A stretch of DNA of 64,000 nt. Source: Datnioides undecimradiatus. Taxonomy: Eukaryota > Chordata > Actinopteri > Lobotiformes > Datnioididae. Numbering within the stretch: the first letter of the stretch is position 1; every line of letters starts with the position of its first letter. A model generated the notes under the pieces. It saw only the letters and a list, made by a program, of their open reading frames with translations. It did no database searches and was not told where the DNA came from. Below are positions 24,901-36,744 of this stretch, piece after piece. The stretch is taken from NCBI GenBank assembly GCA_008933995.1, contig WARS01000090.1, positions 4,142,425 to 4,206,424 of the forward strand, read 5' to 3'. A program made the translations under genes and the position numbers.

Positions 24901-27900
24901 TTGCAACTATGGTAATATTTCCCATTGTTACCTTCCATCCCACATTGCATGAATACGCCATACGACGCAGGAGCCCTGTAAAGCCTCATGGGAGCTGTAG
25001 TAGTTGAATTGAACAAAACGTTCATTGTTCAGTGTTCAGTGCCGAGTTGAGTGTTGGAGCTGAAAACAGTGTGAACTTGACTGTAACCATAAAAATGGCA
25101 CTTGTCACAGGCAAAAACCTTTTCAAAAAATGTAATTGTACTTGCTGATTTTCACTGTTAATGCATGTTCCAAAAAAATAGTCTAAATGGCAAAATATCC
25201 AAGAATGATACTCCTTAATTGATGTTACTAAATTATTAATTAAAAAATATCTGTGAAGGATGCTTTCCACAAACCAACCGTCTTAGTGCATTAACTGTGG
25301 AACGTTAGGCTCACTTAATGTCCTCCAAGACTGTACAAGGCTGTTCTTTGTATCTTTCAATGGTGGGAAAACAACAAGTCTGCCAAACTCCCTTTAACAG
25401 TGAGCCTGTATGTAAGACGTCTGCAAAGGTTGTCCATGTTAATTTGGGATTTCTTGTCACATTACGGAAACACAAACCCAAATACACAAAGGATTGGTGA
25501 AAGGACGTCTCTCAACTTTCCAAGCTCGGCAGCTCAAAACCATGGCTTTGCTAGCATTTCCCTGTAGCACGATTCCCCCTCCAGTGGCAGCAAGAATAAG
25601 CAGCAGGGAAGACCACGGAGCAATTCAGGAAAGAAGCTACATCTTTACCCCCGCTAAAGGTGTTAACGCACTCTTTTGAAGACGGTCTTAATTGGGTTAG
25701 GAGAGGGGGGTGGGAGCGTTGGGGGGGCTGCACCGAGCACGCAGTCCATCGTTTGAAACACCCCCCAACCCCTCCTGATTTGAGGAGGTGTAAAAAGAAG
25801 AAAAGAGAGGTTTAATTGATCCCCTAGTGGTGTATGTAGCTTGGCATCCCTCTCAGATAAAGGTGGGGGATATGTTATGCAGGGCTGGCTTAGCCATTAC
25901 AGTCAAGGATCACCACACACTAAAGATTCACACTTTTAAACAGTTATTTCTCTCTCTCTTTGTACTATAGGATACCTTGTTCTGCCCTTTCCTTTGCTCA
26001 AATAAAAGCTCCATTCATAACATGCTATTATCATCGTAATGTAAAGTAGATGTATGGCACCCACTAGAAACATGTAGCTTTGTTAAAAAGCTCTGACAAT
26101 TAGAAGTACAAGCTTTCAACAGATATCACCGCATAACTGCCACGGGACTCTGTAGTACACAGAGCCTTGTTTATCCACCTTTGTGTTTTGTCTGCTTTAA
26201 AACAAATATCCCCATCCCATTTATATCAGCATGTTAATAGTACAAGCTGATCCACTGCCGTGCTTGGGAAGTTGAATATACTGGAGTAGTGTAGTCTCCT
26301 GTAGAGCTGTTTTGCCAAAGCAGTTCAGTTAGTCAGAAAATCCTGACAAGATCTAACATAATGCCAACTTATATTCACAACGTTTAGCCACAGGACTGAA
26401 AAAAATGTGATCTTTATTGCAGATAGAGAGGATGGATAGGTTATTGTTTAAAGTGAGAGACTTAAACGCTGGTGTGTAGGTGTCTGTGTTTGTGTGCAGA
26501 GGATAGGGAGATGCAGGGGGTGTGGGCACGTCTGTTCATGTTGGAGATAGAACAGCAATGTCAAATTTGTTTAGGAAATGTGTTTTTGTAACCTGCGACA
26601 GGCACTCTCAAAGTCACTTTCTATTTAGATGCTTGGATTGATAAATCAGTTACTTTGCATGGAAATGTGGTCTCTTGACACTCACAATCCCATGCAGCTT
26701 TTACTGATGTACTGTAACACACACCCTCTCTCTCTTTCTGTTTCTATGCTGTACATATCTATGCCTCCGCTTATCCTGCGCACACTCAAGAACACAGCAC
26801 TATGTGTCACGAAGTAGAGTTGATAAATGAATCATCAAATAAATAAAGTCCTATATTACCTTGGCCTGTGTGTCTCAGTGCCCTGCTATTTACCTATTCT
26901 CCAAAGAACTCAACTCTAATCATCCACTTAACTCCCCCACTGTGGGGGGGGGGATCACCTTTTTTCTATCAAAGCCGAGATCAAACGAGTGAAGAAAGAA
27001 CCTACTCCGGTGGGGATCGCAGCCATGTGAAATCTCATCATGTGAAATAGGTGCTCATCTGGCCTGGTCTCAGTGGTTCCGGTGAAAAATCCCATTACAG
27101 GGTGGCACAGAAATAACCAAAACACCTCTACCCTAAGCTGCCGTGCTTTTTCCTTTCCACTTACACCTTCTCATTATTTTCTTCCTCATTCCCTCATCCA
27201 CTTGTCAGAACTTTTCCAGGTGGCTGCATCTTACCTTTCCTTAACTCCTCTTCCTGGCGTCATCTTCGTTGATGTTCTTATCACGGGTCTTAAATCTAAT
27301 CCCTTTAAAATAACCCCCTCTTTATCCACCTCGCTTTTTCTGCCATTTCCGCTACTCCTGGCCTGTTCCTTTGCGCCCTCTTTACTTCGTCATTACTTTC
27401 AATAATTTCATCATTTCTCCCTCCTCTGCACCTCTGTCTTGCTTCCTTCTTATGTTTCTCCTCGCATCTAGACATCAAGGCACTGACACGAATCATTTCC
27501 TGTGAGAGATTTTAATAATCGCTTACCAAAGCTTTTGTATGATATTTTGACCTAGACCATCAATGCCAAAAGCAGTGCGAAGTTTTCATGAGTCAGTCAC
27601 TTCTGAACATTTTATTACGTTGTCTATTTGGTAAATCTCTTCACACAACCTTAAAAATGGTCATGGTGCCCAGTGTTAATTTTGTCAGGAACAGGAAGTA
27701 CTGGTTAACGTCCTTGTTAACGTCCTTGTTTACTATAGAGTAACGACAAATTAAGAGAATATAGACAACAAATATTATGGCAAAATCTTTGTTCATTAAC
27801 CCCTGATGAGACAAAGCAGCTCTGTTCATGCCAACAGCCATCTCAAAGCACTGGCCGTTTTCCTTTTTAGTCAGTAGTTTATCTGTAAAAACAAACTGCC

Positions 27901-28518
27901 ACTGTCTTTGTGCATCTTTATCACTGAGTGATTTTTAGTTTTTATATTGGATACATATTGGAACATGAGCCCTAGAAATAAATCTGCCAAGCTCAAACGG
28001 CCGTAGCTGACAAAGGTCATAAAGGATTGTGTTTTGTGTAGCAGAAAATAAACACAACCTGTAAAGGAAATGTCACAGAACTCAGAACAGAACAAAGTTT
28101 AGGCATTTATTTTTATATTATATGAAACATGTACAGTAGGTCCTTAACACATTCTCAGCGTGTAGGAGAATTAGCCCTCTGAAACATCCATGACAGCATC
28201 ATGAAACTGAAAATTGGGGCTAAAATTAAAACTGAGCTCCACTATCTTAACCTGGAGTAAAGAAGAGACAATAATAACTTTAGACTTTAAACAAACTGCA
28301 AATTTCAAACTTCCTTAAGATTTAAAACTAAATTTAAAATCCAAGTCAAACATCATCAGTCCTCGTGTTTTCCATATATATTTAGGTCAAACTCAACACT
28401 AACACCTTGTCCACTACTGACGTGTTGCAGATTTCCCAAGTTAATTCCTAAATCCTGCAATTATAATAAGATTAAGAGAAAAATACATAAAATAAAGCAT
28501 TCTGTGCTTCTGTTCTCC
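21944..28518. other. Unique non-coding sequence
   Basis: A long interval with no exon that I can support. It contains a purine/A-rich stretch at 23080-23250, an A run near 23215, a pyrimidine-rich stretch at 27130-27470, a G10 run near 26944 and a 12-bp tandem duplication at 27704. The part around 24440-25010 ('catgggagctgtagt' and neighbours) has the look of an old dispersed repeat, but I cannot name it. Confidence 0.35.
27704..27730 (+). repeat. 12-bp tandem duplication
   Basis: GTTAACGTCCTT occurs twice head to tail and starts a third time (GTT). Each unit contains the palindrome GTTAAC. Confidence 0.9.
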
Positions 28519-28519
28519 T

Positions 28520-28550
<31 letters not shown>
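28519..28550. repeat. Compound (CT)n(CA)n microsatellite
   Basis: Eight CT units pass directly into eight CA units, at the left edge of the dispersed repeat that follows. Confidence 0.95.
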
Positions 28551-28781
28551 TTTTTTACATTACATTAGTAAACATTACAATGACTTACATTAAACTCCTG
28601 AAAACTAAACTTGACCTCAAGGAAAAAAGCATGTCTTGCGTAACCCCAACCTGAACCTCACTCTATCTTTAAATCAGGTCTTTGCATTATGGGGATTTGC
28701 ATTTTGTCCCCTAAAAGACAGCAAGTCCCCATAATGTTTAAATAAATGCATGTCCCCACAACGTGAGTAACACATGTCCGC
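28551..28781 (+). mobile_element. Dispersed fish repeat bounded by CA microsatellites
   Basis: Landmarks 'ttacattagtaaacatta', 'tgacttacatt', 'aaactaaacttgacct', 'aaccccaacctgaacc', 'aatcaggtctttgcatta', 'gcaagtccccataatg' and 'tgtccccacaacgtgag' follow in the order that I recall for a widespread fish repeat rich in 'CTAACC' and 'GTCCCCACAA' motifs, which is normally flanked by (CA)n. Inside is a perfect 11-bp inverted repeat, CATTATGGGGA (28685-28695) and TCCCCATAATG (28726-28736). No coding capacity. Confidence 0.65.
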
Positions 28782-28797
28782 GCACACACACACATAC
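28782..28797. repeat. (CA)n microsatellite
   Basis: Short CA run at the right edge of the preceding element, mirroring the one at its left edge. Confidence 0.85.
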
Positions 28798-30091
28798 AGC
28801 TGTGCAGTGTCATTAAAAATAATAAACAGATTTAAGAAGAGACTGATTGAACCGTCAGAAGATAGAAAACAGCTTCCTAATTAAAGACTGGCTGGCAATC
28901 TAATCAGGCACCCAATGAGTCTGGGTGGGTTATGCTTAGTTTGTTCTTCGGTTAATCTATGAGCATCAGAACATTCATATCTGTTGGCTTGAAACTGGCC
29001 AAATGCTTTTTTTTTTTCCTCATTTGCTTTATTTTTTATTTATCTCATAATTTATCTGTCAATATGAAGCATTAGAGAAAAATTAAATGATTTTAATATG
29101 TAAATAAAGGCTTCTGGAACCTTTCGAGATCACAATACAGGAAGAGGACAAGGTCGAGATGGAGGAGGGTTGACAGAGAAATGAAAATTAGAGACGGAGA
29201 CAGGGAGAGAGGCACAAACGAGTGAAAGAGGGAAGGAACACAGATCATGTTTTTCCTTTCTGTTGAAGTCTCTCTGACTGCACATGCATACTTGTACTTG
29301 AACTTTGTTACGAACAACAGGCCTGCATTGAAAATGTTACTTTGCAAAAGTATAACCATTGAAATAGAGTTAAAGTACCAAAAGTGTGCAGAGTGGTTAA
29401 TCTCACAATAAAATGCATTATATCACTGATAATTGTAATTATCGATGCATTCATGTGTCCATCGCTTTAATGCTGCAGCAGGTTAATGCGGGCATTACTT
29501 CGATATACAGACAGGTGTTAGATGGAGGAACAGATGTGTCACGGTCTCAAGCAAACACACACTTCAGTTACACAGTATGTTTATTACACATACACGTAAA
29601 ACACAGTGAGTTGTCCCCCCAACATTCTGGTACGTTGATCGTATATCCGCAGTTCGGTGTTTCCACTGGAACTTTACTGACTTTAACTTTTGTGTTGTTT
29701 TCCCGCTCTTGTATTCTGTAAACAAGCGGAGTACTTGAACAGCCTTGAGTGTCACAATTGTTACAATTGTCCACTGCTGTTCATTGCACCTGCACGAGGG
29801 GGTCAACTGTTTGTGTGTATGTGGGCGCGTGTGTGCATGCAGTTCCGCGTGGGTGCTTTGACGCGCATGTGCTTTGAAATGCATACTAGCACCTTATTAC
29901 ACAATCAGATTATGCCTGTGTTTATCAGTGCCGTGATTAATGGACTGGGCCGAATGGAAGCAGGGAGCACTAAGGATTCATTTGGGTACCTGACAATTTT
30001 TTATGTATAGGCTGTAAATTATGGTCCCTCTACAAAATGTAAGTGTATTATTGAAAAGGATGCTTCCACTCTAAGCATCTGTAATAGCTGT
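28798..30091. other. Unique non-coding sequence
   Basis: No gene or named repeat. A modest GC-richer, CpG-containing patch at 29780-29880 is TG/GC alternating and not island-like. Confidence 0.4.
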
Positions 30092-30188
30092 GGTGTGTGT
30101 GTGTGTGTCAGTGAGTGTGTGAGATCTATGTGTCCAAGAGCCTATTTGTTTGAGAAAGAGGGAGAGAAAGTGTGTGTGTGTGTGTGTG
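30092..30188. repeat. Two short (GT)n tracts
   Basis: GT runs at 30092-30108 and 30170-30188 are separated by about 60 bp containing 'gagaaagagggagagaaag'. Confidence 0.9.
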
Positions 30189-33102
30189 GAATGATGGTCG
30201 TGTGGGTGGAGCACATGCATTTTTAAATTGAAAACATGACACACCCGCAGTGATGATTTAGTGCTGGGCTGGAGAGGCGTTTGGAACAGTGAATGCGGCC
30301 TTTGAACAGTAGACTGGAGAGACAGAGAGAGGGCCATAGTGCTATTCAGTACTGCATGTATAACTGCCACTGTGGGAGAGGCACTTAATACTAACAGTTC
30401 ACTGCATGCCAAGGTTTCTCATACACAAAGTTGAACAATTTTAGTCAGCCCTTTATTATTGCAGCACTTCATCTGTACAGCCTTGAAAGTGATTGAATGG
30501 TGCTACTATTTTGTGCGTGGTATCACTTTTGGGCCATGTGCCAAACGGAAATAGCGGCTTTATTATAATGGAAATAACGAAAATAAGACAAAAATAAGTT
30601 TCAATTGTACTGTCTCATGCATCCTCACCAATTTCGATTACTTGACCAAAAGAAGACATCAGTTATACAGCTATAGATATTTAGAAAATAGGTAAGTTAG
30701 TCTTTCATTCAAATATAACTAAGAAGGTGATTGGGGTGAGATAGCGTTTGTTTCTTAGTAATGTTGCTGGAGTATGAATTCAGTTTTGAAACTCTGATTT
30801 TCTATGTTTTTCTGACCTTTTTCTGACCCACCCACATGGTCAGGAACCTTCATATCCTGACAGACAGTTGTTCCCAACATCAAGTCAAACTCCTACTATA
30901 TAAATTCACGGATAATAAAATTACGTTTTGGGTTATTAACTTGACACCCAGGGTCCTGCTCTTTCTACACGAATGACAGGTTTATCTGTGTTTGATTACT
31001 GCCTGACATTATGAGCCTGAAGCTGCTGTGAGGGCACTAACCTTCACCCTTAGCAAGCTTGATAAGCCCTTAAGGACAGTTAACTGAATCAAGTCTTTTT
31101 AAGATCAACTGTATTCATTTAGGCTAATTTTACTCAAAAAGCTGCAATGACATTGTTCTATTCATACTATAGATGAGAATGCACAGCACTGAGAAATGAA
31201 TATGTATATCAAGACCCCAGTAGGGCTGAAGGATGTCGCTGCAATTCACTGAGAGCTGTGATTTAAATGAGCATCTTCCCAGTCACAGAAATAAAAGTTC
31301 TGTGCATGAAATTGTCATTAATAACTAAAACTGATGATAACGTAAGGCTGAGATCTGTGTAGCAATGTAATGAAAAATGTAGTGTCAGTAAATAGCCAGT
31401 GTCTTCACCAATTTGTATGAAAAAAGTTATCCATTTCATATGTGAAAGAGTTCCTGCCACCCCAGTCAGTCCTTTCCTCCAACATCTCAGTGCACCGTCC
31501 CCTGGGAAACAGTGACCGTCTCTGGCAGTAAGAGCTGCATAGATCCTGCTGTTTACTGACAGGCGATAATGTGAAAACAAACAAGAATAAAGTGGTAGCT
31601 GCCCCCCCCCAAAGAAACAGTGTCTGTCTCACAGTAAAGTCACAGTACCATTGTCACTGGGCGTGATGCACAGCGAGGTCAGAACCTCTCTCTCGCAGCA
31701 CAATTTTACAGCATCCATAAGATTATAAAGATGTTTTAAATGTGAAAACTGGGTGGGAACTTAAGATCCCATCAGATTTTAACATTACAATGTTCAGTTC
31801 TGGTCCTAGTTATTAATGAAAACTTAAAATACCTAGAGCACAAATATCTGAACTTGAACATCTGTGTCTTAAACAAGTGGGTTTTAAAATAACAGCCATA
31901 CCCAGGTACTGCAGTAGACAACAGAACAGGTGCTCTGTGCTGCTATGAGGACTTTAGGGTTTAAATAATTAGAATACTAAAACATATAACCAATCCACAA
32001 ACTGTGCACAACATAAAAAGTGAACTTTTATCTAAGGTATTACTGCAAATCAGTTGTCCGCCTGCATTTGAGGAGCCAACATGTAGTATTTTAGCTAGCT
32101 AGCATCATGCTAGCCTGAGTCTGTTAAGTGACATTCAAGAACAGGGCCCAGTTTGGAATTCATGCTGGCTGTGCTGGTCTTTCAATAAAGTCTCTTGCAA
32201 ATGAATGGCAGAGGACACAGAGGTTAATTAGTCTCCTATAGAGTTAGCGACAGCCATGCTGCATATCATATCGTCCGCCATTATAGCCGTGCTGGCTCTC
32301 ATAACAGACTGCTAATCCAGGCAGAGGGACATCTGATGGTTGACAATAACTCTAGAGAGAGCAAATGAAAGAGATAAAGCCAGAAAGAGGCGAGGTCTGT
32401 GCCTGTGTGTACATCATGTACCTCAGGGCAGGTCACGGTTCACTTGCTGCCGTCCTCTAGATAAGAAAATACTTTGTATGCAGATGACGTAAATGATGAG
32501 TGCCCTTGGTAAAACCAGCGAAGACATGGGTCAACTTTAAACTGGGATTTATACATGTTGACACGTTTATGATCTGATGAAAATGCACTTTTTGGATTGT
32601 TGACCACAAGTTTCTTTTTCTTTTTTTTGTTCTAGCTGTCTTGGCGAATTTTCACACCCGTGAAATACCGAAATCATCAGTCAGTTCAGTTACTACATAC
32701 AAATCATGAAACCCCTTTGCTGACGATCACTGTCTTCCACAGCAGATGCTGCTGTACCATCTTGTCACATGAATTAATGAATGTCTGTCTGGTGTTGATG
32801 ATGTTCTCCTCAGCAGATGCAGTTTGACTTGTTAGGCCAAAATAAATAATAGAAGCTGACAAACTTCAGCTTGCATCAAGAGCGGACCCTCAAGCATAAA
32901 ATTGCAGCACACTTCAGCTAGATTTTCCATCAGCAAGTGGTATGAAATATGTAATAATTATGCTATTAAACATTGGTATATTCAATAATGAGCTGGTTAA
33001 GATTCTGAGCATGCAAGCCTCCAAAGTAAAGTAATGATCTCGCCAGGGACGGGCACACACTAAAAACTATGAGGCCGTCTAGAGACTGAAAACCTTGAAC
33101 AA
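30189..33102. other. Unique non-coding sequence
   Basis: AT-rich single-copy DNA with a C10 run near 31602-31611. Paired antisense open frames at 31260-31630 show no recognisable protein. No RNA gene or clear repeat. Confidence 0.4.
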
Positions 33103-33234
33103 AGTGTGTGTGTGTGTGTTACAGAGAGAGAGAGAGAGAGTTAGTGCTGGAATGTGAATAAAGCTAGAGCCACAGCCTTTTGTGTGTGTGTGTGTGTGTG
33201 CGTGCATGCATGTGTGTGTGTGCGCACGTGCGTG
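33103..33234. repeat. Microsatellite cluster: (TG)n, (AG)n, (TG)n
   Basis: TG repeat at 33104-33119, AG repeat at 33123-33140, then an interrupted TG repeat with CG and CATGCA steps at 33180-33234. The sequence switches strand composition three times within 130 bp. Confidence 0.93.
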
Positions 33235-33269
33235 GGTGCACATCCATACTTATGTATGTGTGTTTTGCT

Positions 33270-33640
33270 TTCGTTTAGGGTAATTAAAAGCTAATACGCA
33301 GCAGAATCGGCTCTGTGCTCTCTCCTCAATTAGCAGTCATCTATAAAAAGACACACACTTCCATTCTTTATGCTGTCGCTAATTATGATAGATTTTCTTC
33401 TCATTCTCCTCCGTTTACCCCTCACTTTTTTCTCCCCTTTTTCTCTTTTCTATAATGAAAACATAACTAGCTGAGTCATTTTTAATCAAGCATTATTATG
33501 GATTCTGATCAAACGGAGGGTTTTAGCTTACTACAGCAGCTTGATTTAAGACTGTTGTCTTTTTGTTCTTCATCATTATCGGTTTAACTTATTAAGGCTT
33601 ATTGGCTTCTATGTAGAGACGCAGAGAGACGAATGGTGTA
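33270..33640. promoter_or_regulatory. Candidate conserved regulatory block (untested)
   Basis: Non-repetitive AT-rich sequence with GGTAATTAAAAGCTAAT, CAATTAG and GCTAATTATG homeodomain-type cores, a TGAGTCA (AP-1/Maf-type) site at about 33473 and TTAATCAAG. Its density of TAAT cores and freedom from repeats resemble known vertebrate non-coding elements. This is pattern judgement only: no conservation data, no reporter evidence. Confidence 0.25.
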
Positions 33641-33771
33641 AAATGGAGGGTTTTTTTTTTTTCTTTGACACGGCTGCACAAAGTCAATGGGGTATGTTAT
33701 CTACAAATTAAATATGCTATAAAAATAGTGGCTGGATTACGTACTGTTCTGTGGATGGTAATGTGCTCACT

Positions 33772-33850
33772 GCAGTGCTGTGCAAAGGCCTTTACTGCGT
33801 AAAGAAAAGCATTTTAAGCTTGAAAATCATTATTTTGATTCGTGTGAAAG
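33772..33850 (+). mobile_element. Possible Tc1/mariner-type terminal fragment
   Basis: 'gcagtgctgtgcaaaggcc' followed by 'gtaaagaaaagcatttt' resembles the end of a fish mariner-like family that begins CAGTGCTGTGCAAAAGTCTT...TAAAGAAAAATGCT. Only one end is visible; I found no matching inverted end nearby and no transposase frame. Confidence 0.35.
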
Positions 33851-35970
33851 GTATTCAGTTGTTCTATAGAGTCACAACAGGTTGAATAGGTTGCAAGAGC
33901 ACATTTAATAATATATAGTACCATTCAATTTGTACACTTACTGCCTTTTGTAGAGATCTTCTCTCACTATGCCCCCTGTTTTAATGTCCCTCATTGTTAA
34001 AATAATTCATACACTTTGAGACTCTTCGCCAGAGAAGCATTGTGGGCTGAGGGTAATTTACACAACAAGCACAAATTGAAGAACCACTTCAGTTCTCCTC
34101 TATAGTTCTTTGCTACAGTAAAGCTGCACCGCATGTTTGGTTGGTTGTTTGTTTTTTTTCATTTCTGATGCTGTTCATGATTACATGTTTGCCTTATTGA
34201 TCGTGTACGTGCCGCGGTCACATTGAGTTTAAAATGGGCCATTACGAAGAATGCGCACATACACAAACACAGTCCGAAAGACGGGGAAGCTCAACAGCAC
34301 GCGCTTGCGCACGCGGGCATCACACATCAACGCCAGCTCTGGCGCTGATCTGAGAAGCACAGGAAAGAAAGGCATGATGGAGTGGCGCGCTTTCTCTGAA
34401 TATGTATATTGGTTGTGAGGAAACTCATCATAGCCGTTGCAGTCACTCATACACACTTGCACACACAGTGACACAAACACGCTAATGCCTGACAATTTCC
34501 AGGTGAGCTCGCAACTTTAGATTGATGGTGTAGACAGAGCAGCATATGTTTTGTCATCTCTCTCTCCTTACTCTCTCTAGTTCACTCTTTTATTGTCACT
34601 GTTTTAGTGCGGCCTGTTTGGATCAATCATCAATCTCTCGCTGCTCTTCTGCAGTTCTTCTACCCCTCCCCTTCGCTCGTCTTACCTCCCCCTATGCATC
34701 CCACTCCCTTTTCAATATATTACAGGCAATCTTTATTCCACATGAATCCACTTAGCACAATGGGGACTAAACAAATGTGTGTGTCAAACCCAGATGGCGT
34801 GATCCCAATGCTGTAGAGGGGTGACGGAGGCTCGGGCCAGGAGGAGGGGAAGCAGAGAGAAAAAGGGGTGGGGGTACCTGTGATGTGGTGGTCAATGAAA
34901 ACAGAAGGGACCCACTATAGCCAACGTCTGCATAACGTTAGGCAGCAGGAAGACCGAGAAGCTACAGCACACAGAGGGATGATTGCATTCTCATTCATGG
35001 CATGAAAACTTCTCAGCTGAGAACAAGCGAGAAAGGGGATCTACCACGAGTGAAGTCAGCTTCGCCCAACAAATGGTTTAATTTCATAACTGCTTAAACT
35101 GTTCCAATTAAAAAGGAAAACTAATTAATGGACATCTGCTGATACCGAGTCCCAATCAGTCCCATAATTCATTTACTTAACTTTTTAACACATTCAGATT
35201 CTTTTCAGTCTGGGTCATTATTGTGTCCATTCTTGTTGGTCAATGCCAGCACTTAGGGAAATGTGGATGTTATATCAGGACAGGCCTCATAAAGCTCTCC
35301 AAATATATATAAGTCATTCAAAGCACTTCTCTCTAAGTCCGACTCAAAGTAAACACTGAAGAGCCTCGCGGATTAGCTGTTGTAATTAGCTGCATTGGAA
35401 CTTACCTCCAGAGCAACTTTGAAACCAACCAAACTTGATGCCTGTTGATCTGCATGTTGGTTTGATCAAACGTATGACGCGCTGACAATTGCTAGAGAGG
35501 TAGCATACAGTCAGTTTCAGCTTTTCCAGTTTTAGTTTCAGCCGGGAAGTCATATGTAAATATCTACAATAGCTAATCCGGGAGGCTAATGTGTGTGTGT
35601 GTGCTCTCAGTCATACTGGGAGACAAGAGTTTGAAATGTTTTCATAGAAATTGCAGTTTATTTGAGAAGCTTTTGGAAGCTCACGCTGCTTGCCCAGATT
35701 TGTTTTGTATTTATGTTGCGTTTTCCAAATCACAGCAGCAGAGTTGTGTTGTCAACAGAGTTGAGCCGAGTCCAAAGTTAGTCAGTCAAAATGATCAAGC
35801 TGGTTATCCTTCAACGCTCCATGTCAGTTAGTGGAATCAGGTACAATGTAGCTAAACACTGTAGCTTCATCGTTAACGTTGCAATGACTCCAGCTACATC
35901 TGTTGTCACTTGCCACAATTCAGACCACCTCTACATATACCACACAGTCAGATGTTTCACATGGCTTTAA
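33851..35970. other. Unique non-coding sequence
   Basis: Single-copy DNA with a small CpG cluster at 34297-34345 and purine-rich sequence at 34810-34880. No exon supported. Confidence 0.4.
34297..34345. promoter_or_regulatory. Small CpG cluster with NRF-1-like site
   Basis: 'gcacgcgcttgcgcacgcggg' (about 34296-34316) contains TGCGCACGCG, close to the NRF-1 recognition pattern, followed by 'cgccagctctggcgctg'. There is no TATA box, CpG island of normal size or downstream exon, so a promoter role is speculative. Confidence 0.2.
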
Positions 35971-36740
35971 AGGGGATGTATTATGGCAACTGAAAGCTGT
36001 TTTAAACATGTCCTGGATGTCTTAAAAACAAGCTTTTACGAAAAAACTCTGAAGTCCAGCCTCTGAGGAGGGTCTGCAGCCTCCCACTCTCTACCTTCAT
36101 TATCTATGTGGAGTTCTGAGTGGTCGGGGAGGCTGTGATAATGAGGCGCTGCTCTGATTGGCTGCCTGAATGACGTATGGAGGGGGAGGGTGCAGAGTGG
36201 TGCAGGACCGGTATCCAACATGGCTGCCGCTCCCGACGAACAGCCCGCGGCTGTACGCTATAGCTACGACCCAGAGTCTGATGGCGAGCAGCGGAGGAAA
36301 CGGTTGGAAAGAATAAAAGAATAAAATGCAGCCACGGTCTCCTCTGGTCTTCTGGGGCTGGGACAGAATATCAGCATTTGTGTTGGTGTTTACAACCAAC
36401 AACAGAGCAGTCTGCATGTCCGGCTCTGACCGACGACATCGCCACACACCGCTAGCTTACCGCCGGAAACAGAGAGCTTCACCTAGCGGGATGAACGCCC
36501 CCTCTCAGCGGTTTCACTCAGAGGAGGACGGCCTCTGTAAATCACTCCTGTGGTTACGTAACAACAGGAGCTGGATCTGAACGGCCTGTAGGAGCCCCAT
36601 GTTACCAGAGGGTGGGCTGTAGAGACGATGCAGGACCTGTCTGCCTTCCTCATTCTCTGAGCTGGTCGGCTGAGGGGGGACTAGTTTAAATATGTATAGG
36701 CAAGAAAAAACGTGTTTATTTATTTCATAATATGTCCCCT
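35971..36740. mobile_element. TTAA-flanked non-autonomous DNA transposon, 770 bp
   Basis: The left end AGGGGATGTATTATG (35971-35985) and right end CATAATATGTCCCCT (36726-36740) are inverted repeats matching at 13 of 15 positions. Each is flanked outside by TTAA (35967-35970 and 36741-36744), a 4-bp target duplication. TTAA targets are known for piggyBac and for Kolobok-type elements; the termini alone do not decide between them. The interior is GC- and CpG-richer than its surroundings, includes a CCAAT-like 'gattggctg' (reverse orientation GATTGG) and a 34-codon ORF, and lacks a full transposase. Probably a deletion derivative mobilised in trans. I believe similar 'AAAGGGGACATATTATG' elements are common in fish. 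Confidence 0.8.
36220..36324 (+). pseudogene. 34-codon ORF inside the transposon, possible transposon-gene first exon remnant
   Basis: The ATG lies in 'aacATGGCTGCCGC', a YY1-like initiator context and a good Kozak site. The frame encodes an Ala-rich start, then 'YSYDPESDGEQRRKR', then a basic Leu/Arg/Lys end, and stops at TAA (36322-36324). Acidic then basic short segments could be the N-terminus of a protein carried by the parental transposon. The element as a whole is too small for a complete gene, so this would be a leftover. It may equally be chance. Confidence 0.3.
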
Positions 36741-36744
36741 TTAA

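Noticed and set aside
32085-32115. 'agctagctagcatcatgctagcc' as another copy of the gctaagcta repeat family
   Set aside because: Only a short run of GCTA words; none of the other family landmarks flank it.
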